From positions 62,001-126,000 of the forward strand of contig JBLZWL010000071.1 of NCBI GenBank assembly GCA_049194865.1: DNA of 64,000 bases, read 5' to 3'. Positions 43,890 to 52,095 of the stretch are shown in pieces. The notes beneath the pieces are model-generated. The model saw only the letters and a program-made list of their open reading frames with translations. It was not told the origin of the DNA and did not search any database. Position numbers and translations under genes: made by a program. How positions within the stretch are numbered: position 1 is the first letter of the stretch; the number at the start of each line of letters is the position of its first letter. This DNA is from Myxococcus terminator_A. GTDB taxonomy: Bacteria > Myxococcota > Myxococcia > Myxococcales > Myxococcaceae.

Positions 43890-44279
43890 ATGCTGTCGGC
43901 CATGGTCAGCGTCGCGAAGCACAGCTCCGTGCTCGTCGTGGAGGACGAGGACGACATCCGTGCCGCCATCGCGGAGATTCTCGAGAGCGAGGGCTACGAC
44001 GTCACCATCGCGACCAATGGACGCGAGGCGATGGAGGAGCTCTCCGACGTGCGCTACGTGCCACGCCTCATCCTGCTCGACTTGATGATGCCGGAGATGA
44101 ACGGGCATGAGTTCCTCGCGCGTCGCCAGTCCATCCCCCGGCTGCGCAACGTTCCGGTGATGGTGCTCACCGCCGTCACCACGGACATTCCGCCGGGCGC
44201 CAATGGCCTCTTGCGCAAGCCCTTCTCCGTGGAGGAGCTGCTGGAGGCCGTGCGGAGCATGCTGCCCATCGCCGCTTGA
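43890..44279 (+). CDS. Single-domain response regulator (CheY-like)
   Basis: A 129-residue receiver domain without an output domain. The acidic pair is in VLVVEDEDD, the phospho-accepting Asp in LILLDLMMPEMNG near residue 64, Thr in VMVLTA and Lys in LLRKPFSVEELL. All residues for phosphorylation are present, so it likely relays phosphate or acts by protein contact. No histidine kinase is adjacent. Start at the ATG at 43890; the ATG at 43902 is possible. Confidence 0.85.
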   Translation: MLSAMVSVAKHSSVLVVEDEDDIRAAIAEILESEGYDVTIATNGREAMEELSDVRYVPRLILLDLMMPEMNGHEFLARRQSIPRLRNVPVMVLTAVTTDIPPGANGLLRKPFSVEELLEAVRSMLPIAA

Positions 44280-44307
44280 GTGCCGCCGCCGCCCGCGCAC
44301 CGGGTGC

Positions 44308-44577
44308 TCACGGCGCGCGCTCCAGCGACAGCAACGTGAGCGTGCGCGTGCGCTCGTCCCACGTGTAGTCCAGGACCAGTCCGTGGCGCGGCACCTCGTG
44401 TCGGCCGGTGCCGCTCGCCTCGGAGGGCGCCTCGCGCACCAGGCCGTCGCCCAGTCGCTCCAGCGCGCCTTGGAGCGCGCCGAAGGTCTCCGCGCTCATG
44501 CGGCCCACCTCTCGCCACGCCTGGGGCGAGTAGTGGATGCGGTGCGGTCCTGGGAGGCGGGGACGGAGCTGAGGCAT
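44308..44577 (-). CDS. RelE/ParE-like small protein
   Basis: An 89-residue basic protein from the ATG at 44577, with GGAAG just before it. The layout (HRIHYSPQAWREVGRMSAETFGALQGALERL followed by strands ending LVLDYTWDERTRTLTLLSLER) looks like the RelE/ParE toxin fold: one strand, two helices, then a sheet. No antitoxin-like gene is adjacent on the same strand; the XRE gene 1 kb to the right is on the other strand. So it may be a solitary member or an unrelated protein. The long open frame upstream is not coding in style. Confidence 0.5.
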   Translation of the reverse strand: MPQLRPRLPGPHRIHYSPQAWREVGRMSAETFGALQGALERLGDGLVREAPSEASGTGRHEVPRHGLVLDYTWDERTRTLTLLSLERAP

Positions 44578-44943
44578 CTTCCGAGGGCGACGGTCCTTTC
44601 GGTGTCTCCCCCTTGCCAGTGCCGTGCCCGCGCGGATCCGCCCCGTGTGTCCCCGCCAGCTGCGGGGCAGATGCTTCGACTCTGAAGGAGTTACAGAGGA
44701 GGGCCCGTGCGGGGCGGAAGAAACGACAGCCGCCGAGGGGCCCCCTGCCCGGGCGTGGAGCGAGGGAGCGTGCGTGGGGGCGCGTCGGTGGCTTCGCGGT
44801 GGGCGGGGACGGGCCCGCCCGCGTGGCCGGTGGGGAGGCGGCGCCCCGAGCCGTCCTCGTGCTCTGGCTGCCCTCCCGAAGGCCGCGTGCTCACGTTTTG
44901 ACACACGGGGAGGGACGCGGCCCCGACAAGACAAGGAGAAGCC
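44578..44943. other. Divergent intergenic region
   Basis: 366 bases between the RelE-like gene and the membrane protein gene. TTGACA at 44898-44903 is a perfect -35 box facing right, but no good -10 follows at normal spacing. Open frames here are Arg/Gly-rich and unconvincing. Confidence 0.4.
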
Positions 44944-45471
44944 ATGGCGGCGCGGCGCGGATACACCCCCTGGTCTGCCACGAACGGGCTGCTGTTCGGC
45001 ATGGTCGCGGGCGTGGTGCTGGGGTTGGCGGAGGTGGTGATGGCGCTGGCCTCGGGCGACAGTCCGATGCGGCCGGTGCGCATGTCCGCGGGCACGGTGC
45101 TGGGGCCTCGCGTCTTCGGTGAAGGCTTCCCGTTGGGCACGCTGGTGCTGGTGGGCGTGGGCATCCACCTGGCCGTGTCCGCGATTGTTGGCGTCTTCTA
45201 TTCGTTCCTCGACGCGATGCTGCCGCCGGATGGACGAGGACGCTGGGAGTTCCAGGCCGCGGTGGGAATGCTCTTCGGAATCGCGGTGTGGCTGGTGGAC
45301 TTCCAGTTCATCGCGCGCGGCTATTACCCGTGGTTCCTCGACGTGCCGCAGTTCCCCCAAATCGTGTTGCACGCCGTCTTCCTCGGGTTGCCGTTGGCGC
45401 TGCTCTTCACCGCGGCGGAGCGACGTCGCGCGCTGATGGATGTGGAGGAGAGCGTGTCGTCCGCACCGTGA
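44944..45471 (+). CDS. Four-helix membrane protein of unknown function
   Basis: A 175-residue integral membrane protein with about four hydrophobic segments (near residues 14-36, 66-90, 103-122 and 137-156). No charged catalytic motif, signal peptide or known family. AAGGAG lies eight bases before the ATG. It may be transcribed from the TTGACA-containing region just upstream. Confidence 0.7.
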   Translation: MAARRGYTPWSATNGLLFGMVAGVVLGLAEVVMALASGDSPMRPVRMSAGTVLGPRVFGEGFPLGTLVLVGVGIHLAVSAIVGVFYSFLDAMLPPDGRGRWEFQAAVGMLFGIAVWLVDFQFIARGYYPWFLDVPQFPQIVLHAVFLGLPLALLFTAAERRRALMDVEESVSSAP

Positions 45472-45559
45472 CGTGATGATGGTGCGCGAGGCGCGGACAC
45501 GAGTGAAGCAGGAGGCCGCGACAGACGTGCGCGAGGGGCGGCGCGCGTTTGAAAAAACG

Positions 45560-45591
45560 CTGAAGGTATGGTGAAAGTACCCGACCTTCAG
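45560..45591. promoter_or_regulatory. Inverted repeat upstream of the XRE regulator, candidate operator
   Basis: CTGAAGGT and ACCTTCAG form a perfect 8-base inverted repeat with a 16-base spacer (24 bases start to start, slightly over two helical turns). Inside it, GGTA and TACC form a nested pair. It lies 66 bases before the XRE-type regulator start, in a locally AT-rich stretch. Autoregulation is a natural inference. Confidence 0.5.
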
Positions 45592-45656
45592 GGTTATCTA
45601 GGGGCTTGCGAGGCGCCTGGAGCGGGGCCCTTCTTTCGTGGACGACTGACACACGC

Positions 45657-46037
45657 ATGGACACAGAACTGGCGAGCATGCTGGGCGCGGCGGCGAGGGC
45701 TGCCCGGGTGCGGATGGGCCTGACGCAGGCCGATGTGGCGGAGCGGATTGGCATGGCGTCGGAGGTGTACGGCCGTCTGGAGCGAGGCCACATGCTGCCC
45801 AGCGTGCAGAACCTGCGGCGGCTGTGCGTGGTGCTGAATGTTCCGCCTCACCAGCTGCTGGGGTTGGGTGATGACCTGGCCGCGCCGCCGCCGTCGAAGG
45901 AGAAGACGGGCGGCAAGTCTCGCGAGGACGACACGCCGGAGATGCGGCGGCTGATGCGCAACCTGCGCAAGCTGTCCCCGGTGCAGCTGAAGCTGATGAA
46001 CCTGGTCGCCTCCGCGATGCAGCAGAAGAAGAAGTGA
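45657..46037 (+). CDS. XRE family transcriptional regulator
   Basis: A 126-residue DNA-binding protein. Residues 8-65 form an HTH_XRE (Cro/C1-type) domain: RAARVRMGLTQADVAERIGM is the helix-turn-helix entry, then YGRLERGHMLPSVQNLRRLC and VPPHQLLGL. The C-terminal half has a charged linker and a helix (MRRLMRNLRKLSPVQLKLM) that may dimerise. The ATG at 45657 avoids a nonhomologous N-terminal extension. The inverted repeat just upstream is a candidate operator. Target genes are unknown. Confidence 0.83.
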   Translation: MDTELASMLGAAARAARVRMGLTQADVAERIGMASEVYGRLERGHMLPSVQNLRRLCVVLNVPPHQLLGLGDDLAAPPPSKEKTGGKSREDDTPEMRRLMRNLRKLSPVQLKLMNLVASAMQQKKK

Positions 46038-46041
46038 GGCC

Positions 46042-46075
46042 CCGGGCCCCGGCTCCATGAGCGCGGGGGGCCCGG
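46042..46075. terminator. GC hairpin between convergent genes
   Basis: CCGGGCCCC and GGGGCCCGG form a perfect 9-base-pair stem around a 16-base loop, starting four bases after the XRE gene stop. Only G and C in the stem and no T-run. Confidence 0.5.
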
Positions 46076-46185
46076 TCTGGGGCTCGCGGACCTGGTGGTG
46101 TGGAGGTCCGCTGGAGCCCGCCGTGGATCCGCTGGATGCGTGGATCCGCCATCGTGAGCCATCGAAGGGGCCTTCCGGGCCCGGC

Positions 46186-47451
46186 TCACGGAGAGGCGCG
46201 CAAGTCCCCGGGTTTACTGCTGGAGCCGAGGTGCTCCGAGCGGGAGCCCTCGGGTGCGCAGCGCAGGGCGGAGAGCGCCCAGCCCGCGAGGAGGAGCAAC
46301 GCGACCCATGCGCCCAACACCCAGGGCCTCAGCGTGATGATCAGCTCACGCCGCGCCTTGGGCGCACCCGGTGCGCGGGTTCCTTCTCCGGACGGAGACG
46401 GAGTGGGCCTCGCCTGGTGGGACCGCGAGCCTCCGGACGGGGTGTTTCTCCTCGGAGGTCTGCGGATCATCGGCACGGGCCTGACGGAGAGGTACCTCGG
46501 CTCGGGCTCGTGTCGCTCGGGAGGCGGGCGCGAGAAGAGGGGCCGGTCCCAGTCGGACGTCGCGTCGCTCAGCGCCGCCTCGAGCGCGTCGTGCAGCGCG
46601 CCGCCATCCGGGAACCGGTCCTCGGGACGCTTGCGGAGCAGTCGCTGGGTGATGGCCTCCAAAGACAGGGGCACGCGCGCGTTCAGCGTGGAGGCCGGGG
46701 CGGGCATGCGCGTCTCGATGTGCTCGGCCAGCACCTCGCGAGGCAGGGTGGGCGAGAAGGCCGGTGTGCCCGTGAGCACCTCGTGGAGCGTCACGCCCAG
46801 CGCGTAGAGGTCATCCGTGGCGCGGAAGGCATAGCGCGCGCCGCGCTGCGAGTGGTGCTCGCGGTGGAAGCGCAGGGCCTCGGGGCTGCGGTACTGGGGC
46901 GTGCCCGGTGGGAGCGGGCCCTCGGTGAGGGGCAGGGACTCGGCGTGGTTCGCGCTGCCGAAGTCGACGAGGACGGGGGCGTCATCGACGGCGCGCACCA
47001 GGATATTGGAGGGCTTGAGGTCGCGGTGGAACACGTTGCGCGCGTGCAATTCCCCGAGCGTCCGGGCCAGTCGGGAGAACAGGCGGGCCACGCGTCGCGC
47101 GGAGGGGGCCTCGCGCTGCACCCACGCGGCCAGCGTGGTGCCCTCCACGTAGTCGAGCACGACGTAGTGAAAGCCCGTGCGCGCATCCGGCCAGCGCCCG
47201 TGGGCCCAGACGCGCACGACGTGGGGGTGCACGGCATGGAGCAGACACGCCAGCTCACGGACGGCTCGCGCGTCCGTGCGGTCCAGGTCCTCGCTGCCCG
47301 GAGCGCGCAGCGCGAACTTGAGCGCATGGAGCCGACCGCCGTGCTCCACCTGGAACACCGCGCCGAAGGCCCCCTGTCCCAGTCGCCCGAGGACGCGCCA
47401 GGGGCCCACCCTCATCCCCGGACGCAGCGCGAGCGGATGGCCTGTCGTCAT
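46186..47451 (-). CDS. Ser/Thr protein kinase with C-terminal membrane anchor
   Basis: A 421-residue Hanks-type kinase, a class abundant in myxobacteria. The kinase domain is at residues 14-280: glycine loop GRLGQGAFGAVF, Lys 45 in LHALKFAL, catalytic loop HRDLKPSNIL near 147, DFG in LVDFGSANHA, and a normal activation region with GTPQYRSPEAL. All catalytic residues are present. A Pro/Arg-rich linker follows and a single hydrophobic helix (LGAWVALLLLAGWALSAL) near 385 leaves only a short tail outside. No sensor domain is evident. Confidence 0.88.
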   Translation of the reverse strand: MTTGHPLALRPGMRVGPWRVLGRLGQGAFGAVFQVEHGGRLHALKFALRAPGSEDLDRTDARAVRELACLLHAVHPHVVRVWAHGRWPDARTGFHYVVLDYVEGTTLAAWVQREAPSARRVARLFSRLARTLGELHARNVFHRDLKPSNILVRAVDDAPVLVDFGSANHAESLPLTEGPLPPGTPQYRSPEALRFHREHHSQRGARYAFRATDDLYALGVTLHEVLTGTPAFSPTLPREVLAEHIETRMPAPASTLNARVPLSLEAITQRLLRKRPEDRFPDGGALHDALEAALSDATSDWDRPLFSRPPPERHEPEPRYLSVRPVPMIRRPPRRNTPSGGSRSHQARPTPSPSGEGTRAPGAPKARRELIITLRPWVLGAWVALLLLAGWALSALRCAPEGSRSEHLGSSSKPGDLRASP

Positions 47452-47749
47452 GGCGACCTCCGAGGCACGGTGACCGAGGGTGGGGTGGCGGGGCGGGAGA
47501 AGAGGGCAATCATCGACAAGACCCGGGGGTTGGGTTGGAACAATGGGTGACGACCTCCTGGGTCACAACCTAACAGGGTGGCTCCACGTTGGAAGATGGA
47601 ACAGGTAGGGGGCTCGCGCTTGGAGGACGGAGGACCCTCCTGGAATCCAAGCCCCTCCGGGCTGTAACCACGGGACGCGCGGCGACGTAGAGGGGACGAC
47701 ACCCTTCGAGTGGGCCCAGGGCCCGCCGTCACGTCACGAGGTCCCCTCC

Positions 47750-48244
47750 GTGAGACTGTGCTTTGCGCCGTGCGTCGTGCTCTTGCTGCTGGTCGCCTGT
47801 GGCCCTTCCTCTTCGGTGGATGAAGGGCTGGGCGTGGTGGGGGAGCTGGACACGTCGGAGGCGGGCATCACCGCCTTCGTGCGGCAGGGGCGCTATCGGG
47901 AGTGGCTCGCGGAGCCGGCGCCGCGCAAGTCGGTGAACTCCCACGGGGACAAGGTCCGCGTGTTCTTCAACCCGCTGCTGGCTGAGTCGATGGCGGCGGG
48001 AAACGCCACGCACCCGGTGGGCAGCATCACGGTGAAGGAGCTGTTCGAGTCCGACGGGAGGACGGTGCGCGGGCACGCGCTCGACGTGAAGGTGTCCGCG
48101 GGCTCGGGCAAGAACACGTGGGTCTTCTACGAGGGCTTCGGGCCGGACTACGACGACAACTACTACGGCCGGGGACATGACACCTGTCATGGATGCCACG
48201 CGGACAACGGGACGGACTACGTCGCCACCCCGCTGCCTCGCTGA
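47750..48244 (+). CDS. Haem lipoprotein, cytochrome P460-like
   Basis: A 164-residue lipoprotein from GTG 47750, lipobox LVAC (Cys 17). The mature part has the cytochrome P460-type beta barrel pattern (KVRVFFNPLLAESM, TVKELFESDG, WVFYEGFGPDY) and ends with a c-type haem motif CHGCH at residues 146-150. Conserved Tyr-rich segment DDNYYG precedes it. P460 proteins oxidise hydroxylamine or detoxify nitric oxide in some bacteria, but many homologues are untested. It sits beside two secreted proteins that also carry single CxxCH motifs. Confidence 0.75.
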   Translation: MRLCFAPCVVLLLLVACGPSSSVDEGLGVVGELDTSEAGITAFVRQGRYREWLAEPAPRKSVNSHGDKVRVFFNPLLAESMAAGNATHPVGSITVKELFESDGRTVRGHALDVKVSAGSGKNTWVFYEGFGPDYDDNYYGRGHDTCHGCHADNGTDYVATPLPR

Positions 48245-48265
48245 CGGCGCGTAGACTCCCCGCCC

Positions 48266-48745
48266 ATGGTCGATGAGCTGATTCGCGGGCTGGGCCTCGT
48301 GCCGCATCCCGAGGGTGGTTTCTACAAGGAGATGTACCGCGCGGCGCTGAAGGTGGAGACCCCTCGGGGGACTCGCTCCGCGAGCACGGCCATCTACTAC
48401 CTGCTCACCCGGGACACCTTCGCCGCATGGCACCGCGTCACGTCCGACGAGGTGTGGCACGCCTACGAGGGGGCGCCGCTCGCGCTGTATCTGGTGGGCG
48501 CTGACGGGCGGTTGGAGGCGGTGATGCTGGGACGCGACGTGACGAAGGGCGAGCAACCCCAGTTCGTCGTCCCCGCGGGCGTGTTGCAGGCGGCGGAGTC
48601 TCGGGGCGCGTACTCGCTGGTGGGCTGCACGGTGGCCCCGGGCTTCGACTTCTCCGACTGGGAGATGCCGACCCCGGAGTCGCTGGTGTCCGAGCACCCC
48701 GCGCACGCGGACCTGATGCGCCGGCTGTCTCGGACCCGCCCCTAG
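48266..48745 (+). CDS. DUF985 cupin protein
   Basis: A 159-residue cupin of the DUF985 family. The N-terminal signature LGLVPHPEGGFYKEMYR is clear, followed by TAIYYLLTRDTFAAWHRVTSDEVWHAYEGAPLALYL, with the His residues of the cupin metal site, and QFVVPAGVLQAAE. The family is widespread and without a firmly known reaction; some are thought to bind sugars. It lies 21 bases after the haem lipoprotein gene and could share its transcript. Confidence 0.87.
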   Translation: MVDELIRGLGLVPHPEGGFYKEMYRAALKVETPRGTRSASTAIYYLLTRDTFAAWHRVTSDEVWHAYEGAPLALYLVGADGRLEAVMLGRDVTKGEQPQFVVPAGVLQAAESRGAYSLVGCTVAPGFDFSDWEMPTPESLVSEHPAHADLMRRLSRTRP

Positions 48746-48755
48746 CCGCGCGGCG

Positions 48756-51602
48756 CTACGGCGTGTTGGCCGTGAAGAAGGGGAACGTCTGGAGGCTGAA
48801 GTTCCCCGCGTCGTCCTCCAGCCAGACCTCCACCGTGTGCGCGCCGTCCACCAGCTCGCGCGTGTCCAGCTCCGCGGTCCACAGGCCCGCTTCGTTCAGC
48901 GTCGCGCCGCGAATGCCCGAGCCGTCCCGCGTGAAGGCCACGCTCCTCACGCCGCTGACGTCGTCCGTCACGCGCGCCGTCAACGTCACCACGCCGCTGT
49001 ACGTCCCCTCCGCCTGGGGAGTCAGCAGCTCCGCCACTGGAGGCGCGTTGTCGTAGCGCACCGTGCGCGTGAGCGTCGTGCTCAGGCCTGACTCGCCCGT
49101 CACCGTCACGGTGAAGACGTTGTCGCCCGGAACCAGGGGCAGCAACACCTGCACTCCGCCACCGCCGCGCGGCACCGAGTGCGTGCCTCCTTCGGGCGCA
49201 ACCTCCACCTGCGTCGCCGACTCCGCGTACACGCCGATGTCATAGGCCAGGACGTCCTCGGGCTGTGTCCCGACGAGCCACCCGTCCGGGAGCCCCGTGG
49301 CCACCCACGGCGCCTGTGTATCCACCCAGACGCGGACGATGCGCTCCGTGACATGGCCCACCGCGTCCGTCGCGATGATGAGCAGCTCGTTCGCTCCCGG
49401 CTCCAGCCCCACCGTGTGAGTCACCACGCCACCGCCCGAGGGCAGGTCCGTGGTGTGAATCCAGTTCGTCTCCACGCGCACGGGTGACCAGTCGCGCACC
49501 ACCACGCGGAGCTCCACCTGTCCCTCCGCGAGCACCGAGTCCTCCACGGGCGAGAGCACCGTGATTTCCGGCGCAGTGGCGTCCACCATCACAGTGGCCT
49601 CCTGGCTCGCCACCGCGCCCAGGGTGTCCATGGCCACCAGTCGGATGACATTCGCGCCGTCGCGCAGCGGGAGCCGCGTCTCCACGAAGCCGCCGCTGAA
49701 GTCCGGCACCAGCGGGTAGCGCTCGCCGTGGAGGATGAAGGCCACGGATTCAATCGTGGCGCCGGGGGCCAGGGCCGTCACGAAGCCACACACCTCCAGC
49801 GTGGCGTCGCTGGTGAAGTCGGGCAGTCCGCACATCGTCACCAGGGGCGGTGGGTAGGGCGACGGCAGAATCTCCACCGCGCGCGAAGAGGAGCTGCCCA
49901 GGCGGTTGTCCCGCACCGGCTGGAGCGTCACCCCCGAGTACACCGCGCGGATATCCGACGCCCCCAACACGTCCCACGTCCCACGCGGTCTCCAGACCAG
50001 CGAGTACACGCCGTCGCCGTCCCCGTCGTTGTCCACGCCCACGGTGACGCCCGCCACCATGAACGTCACCACGCCCAGGCCCGGGCCTCGCGCTTCCCAG
50101 CCGTCCTCGCCTGTCACTCGCGCGGAGAGCACGTTGTCCAGCGCCACCGTGAGCCGCCCGTCTTCCGGTGCCACCACGGCGGTGGTGGTCGGCAGGCCCT
50201 CCGTGGGCGGCGGCGGATTGGTGTACGTGGTGACGAGCGCGGAGTCCTTCACGCCGTGAGTGCTGTCCGACGTGGCCACCACCATGACGCCCGACGTGAG
50301 CGACGGAGCGAGCCCCGGAGGCGCGGACACGGTGAGCGTGACGGTGGCCTCGGCGTCGGGGCCCAGCTCCAGCGTGGTGCGGTCCAGCGCCGCCGTCCAC
50401 CCCGTCAGTCCGCCCTGCGTGTCGAGCGTGTACGTGTCCGCCTTGTAGCCGTGGTTGCGCACGGTGAAGGTGTACTCGGCGCTCTGCGCTCGCGGCAGGT
50501 CCTGCTCCAGCGTCCTGCGCGGAGCGCCCTCCACGGCGACGGTGACGCTGAAGTCCCCGAAGCACGCGAGCGCCAGCGCGCCGAACGTGGTCGGGATATC
50601 TGGATAGCGCGTGCCCACGCCCCAGCTCCCCTCCACTGTCTGCCGCGACTTGAGCCACTCGAGCGCCTGCGTCATCCGCCCGTCCGTGCCCGGCTTGCGG
50701 CCCGCGAGGCACAGGGCGTACAGCGCCAGGCTGGTGGACGTCTCGTCCGCGGGCGCGCCGTCCAGGTTGCCCCAGCCCGGTGTGTCGCCCTGCGCCCGTG
50801 TCGCGAGCAGGCGCGAGGCCAGCGCTTCGAGCGCGGCGGTGTTCTCCCCCTGCTCACCGGGGCCTGCGGCCTTCATGCCCACGACGGTCCAGGCCACCTG
50901 GAACGTGTAGCGCTGGCTGTCCTCCAGTGGCCCGTCGGTCATGTCGTCCAGGTGCGCGCGGAGGTACGCGGCGGCGCGCTCCAGCGACGCCTGGTAGTGG
51001 GCTGCCTTGGCCGGGTCCACGCGCTCGCGGGCCTGGGCCACGGCCGTCATCAGCCGCGCGGTGATGCCCATGTTGGAGGCACCCACGGGCTCGAAGGGGA
51101 AGTCCTCCACCCAGCGGCCGCTCAGCTCCTGCGTGCTCACCGCCCAGTCGGCCGCGCGCACCAGTGCGTCCGTGTAGCGCGTGCCCACCTTCGCGTCGTA
51201 GCCCGCGAGCCCGAAGGCCGCGTAGCTGGAGCGCGCGTTGCGGTAGTGGATGCGCTCGTGAATCCAGGAGCCGTCGGGCTCCTGCTGCTCCTGGATGTCG
51301 CGCGCCATGACCTCCAGGTTCTCCCGGTTGGTGCGGCCGTTGCGCGTGACGGCCTCCAGGTTGAAGCCGGAGGCGCCCGCGTGGGCCAGTCCGTAGAGCG
51401 CCGGGCCATGCCGATGACAGGCGGTGCAGCCGTGGATGCCGGACCACGTCACCGCGTCCGCGCTGACGAAGTCGAGCGCCTTCTGCGCCGCCTCCGCGTT
51501 GGTGGCCGCGCGCGCCGACGTGACGGACAGCAACAGCAGCGTGAGCACGAGCCCCAGCGAGGTGGGCGAGGCGGCACGAGGTGGGAGCGCGCGGATGGAC
51601 AT
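48756..51602 (-). CDS. Secreted CxxCH protein with alpha/alpha-toroid and Ig-like repeats, paralogue 1
   Basis: A 948-residue exported protein. Residues 1-32 are a signal peptide (ends ARAA). A single c-type haem motif CTACH is at 59-63. Residues 65-340 contain repeats of the squalene-cyclase/prenyltransferase toroid type (QQEPDGSWIHE, TQELSGRWVED, RQTVEGSWGVG), without the DxDD cyclase motif that I can see. From about 345 to the end come Ig-like beta domains (CARDB/Big-type, with VRNHGYKADTYTL, VDATAPEITVLSP, DNAPPVAELLTP). A surface or periplasmic role with haem or redox function is inferred. It pairs with the paralogue to the right. Confidence 0.78.
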   Translation of the reverse strand: MSIRALPPRAASPTSLGLVLTLLLLSVTSARAATNAEAAQKALDFVSADAVTWSGIHGCTACHRHGPALYGLAHAGASGFNLEAVTRNGRTNRENLEVMARDIQEQQEPDGSWIHERIHYRNARSSYAAFGLAGYDAKVGTRYTDALVRAADWAVSTQELSGRWVEDFPFEPVGASNMGITARLMTAVAQARERVDPAKAAHYQASLERAAAYLRAHLDDMTDGPLEDSQRYTFQVAWTVVGMKAAGPGEQGENTAALEALASRLLATRAQGDTPGWGNLDGAPADETSTSLALYALCLAGRKPGTDGRMTQALEWLKSRQTVEGSWGVGTRYPDIPTTFGALALACFGDFSVTVAVEGAPRRTLEQDLPRAQSAEYTFTVRNHGYKADTYTLDTQGGLTGWTAALDRTTLELGPDAEATVTLTVSAPPGLAPSLTSGVMVVATSDSTHGVKDSALVTTYTNPPPPTEGLPTTTAVVAPEDGRLTVALDNVLSARVTGEDGWEARGPGLGVVTFMVAGVTVGVDNDGDGDGVYSLVWRPRGTWDVLGASDIRAVYSGVTLQPVRDNRLGSSSSRAVEILPSPYPPPLVTMCGLPDFTSDATLEVCGFVTALAPGATIESVAFILHGERYPLVPDFSGGFVETRLPLRDGANVIRLVAMDTLGAVASQEATVMVDATAPEITVLSPVEDSVLAEGQVELRVVVRDWSPVRVETNWIHTTDLPSGGGVVTHTVGLEPGANELLIIATDAVGHVTERIVRVWVDTQAPWVATGLPDGWLVGTQPEDVLAYDIGVYAESATQVEVAPEGGTHSVPRGGGGVQVLLPLVPGDNVFTVTVTGESGLSTTLTRTVRYDNAPPVAELLTPQAEGTYSGVVTLTARVTDDVSGVRSVAFTRDGSGIRGATLNEAGLWTAELDTRELVDGAHTVEVWLEDDAGNFSLQTFPFFTANTP

Positions 51603-52095
51603 CGGTCATGTACCCATGGGCCGGACCGCGCGTGGTTCACGCCCAGGTGCCTTGGCGCCTTGGACCGAATCATCGCGCGGATGCGCTCAATCACAAACAA
51701 AGCGAGGCGAGTCGTCACGGCCCCTCCCCGTCAGAGGGCGGAACGTGAAGTGGAGCCGTCCTCCGAGCGCGGATGACGCGGCGCTGAAAGCAGGAAGCAA
51801 TGGCAGCGCGGGCGCTGGGGAGAGGAATCCACGAGTCGTGTCATCGAGTCCGTGGAATCCCGAATGACAGTCATTGTGGAACGAGCCCAGGGGCCAGGGG
51901 CCGAGTGCTGAAGTCGGAGGGCGGGCGAGAGGGCGGCGGACCGGGCCCGCGGGCTCGCGGGCTCGCAGGCTCGCTAGGAGGGCCACACGGCGCTGGCCGA
52001 GCTGCCAGGCGGGGAGCTTGAAGTCCCGGGTGCGACGACCCCGTCGCCCGGGATGACCTCTGTCCTTCGAGGCCACCCCGAGCGCGGGGAGTGCA
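51603..52095. other. Gap between the tandem paralogues
   Basis: 493 bases with no credible gene. Left part must hold the promoter of paralogue 1. The right end carries a hairpin (52025-52052) beyond the stop of paralogue 2. Confidence 0.5.
52025..52052 (-). terminator. Candidate terminator downstream of paralogue 2
   Basis: CCCGG..GCGACG pairs with CGTCGCCCGGG with a 2-base bulge and a 4-base loop. It lies 44 bases past the stop on the minus strand, with no U-rich tail. Confidence 0.45.
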
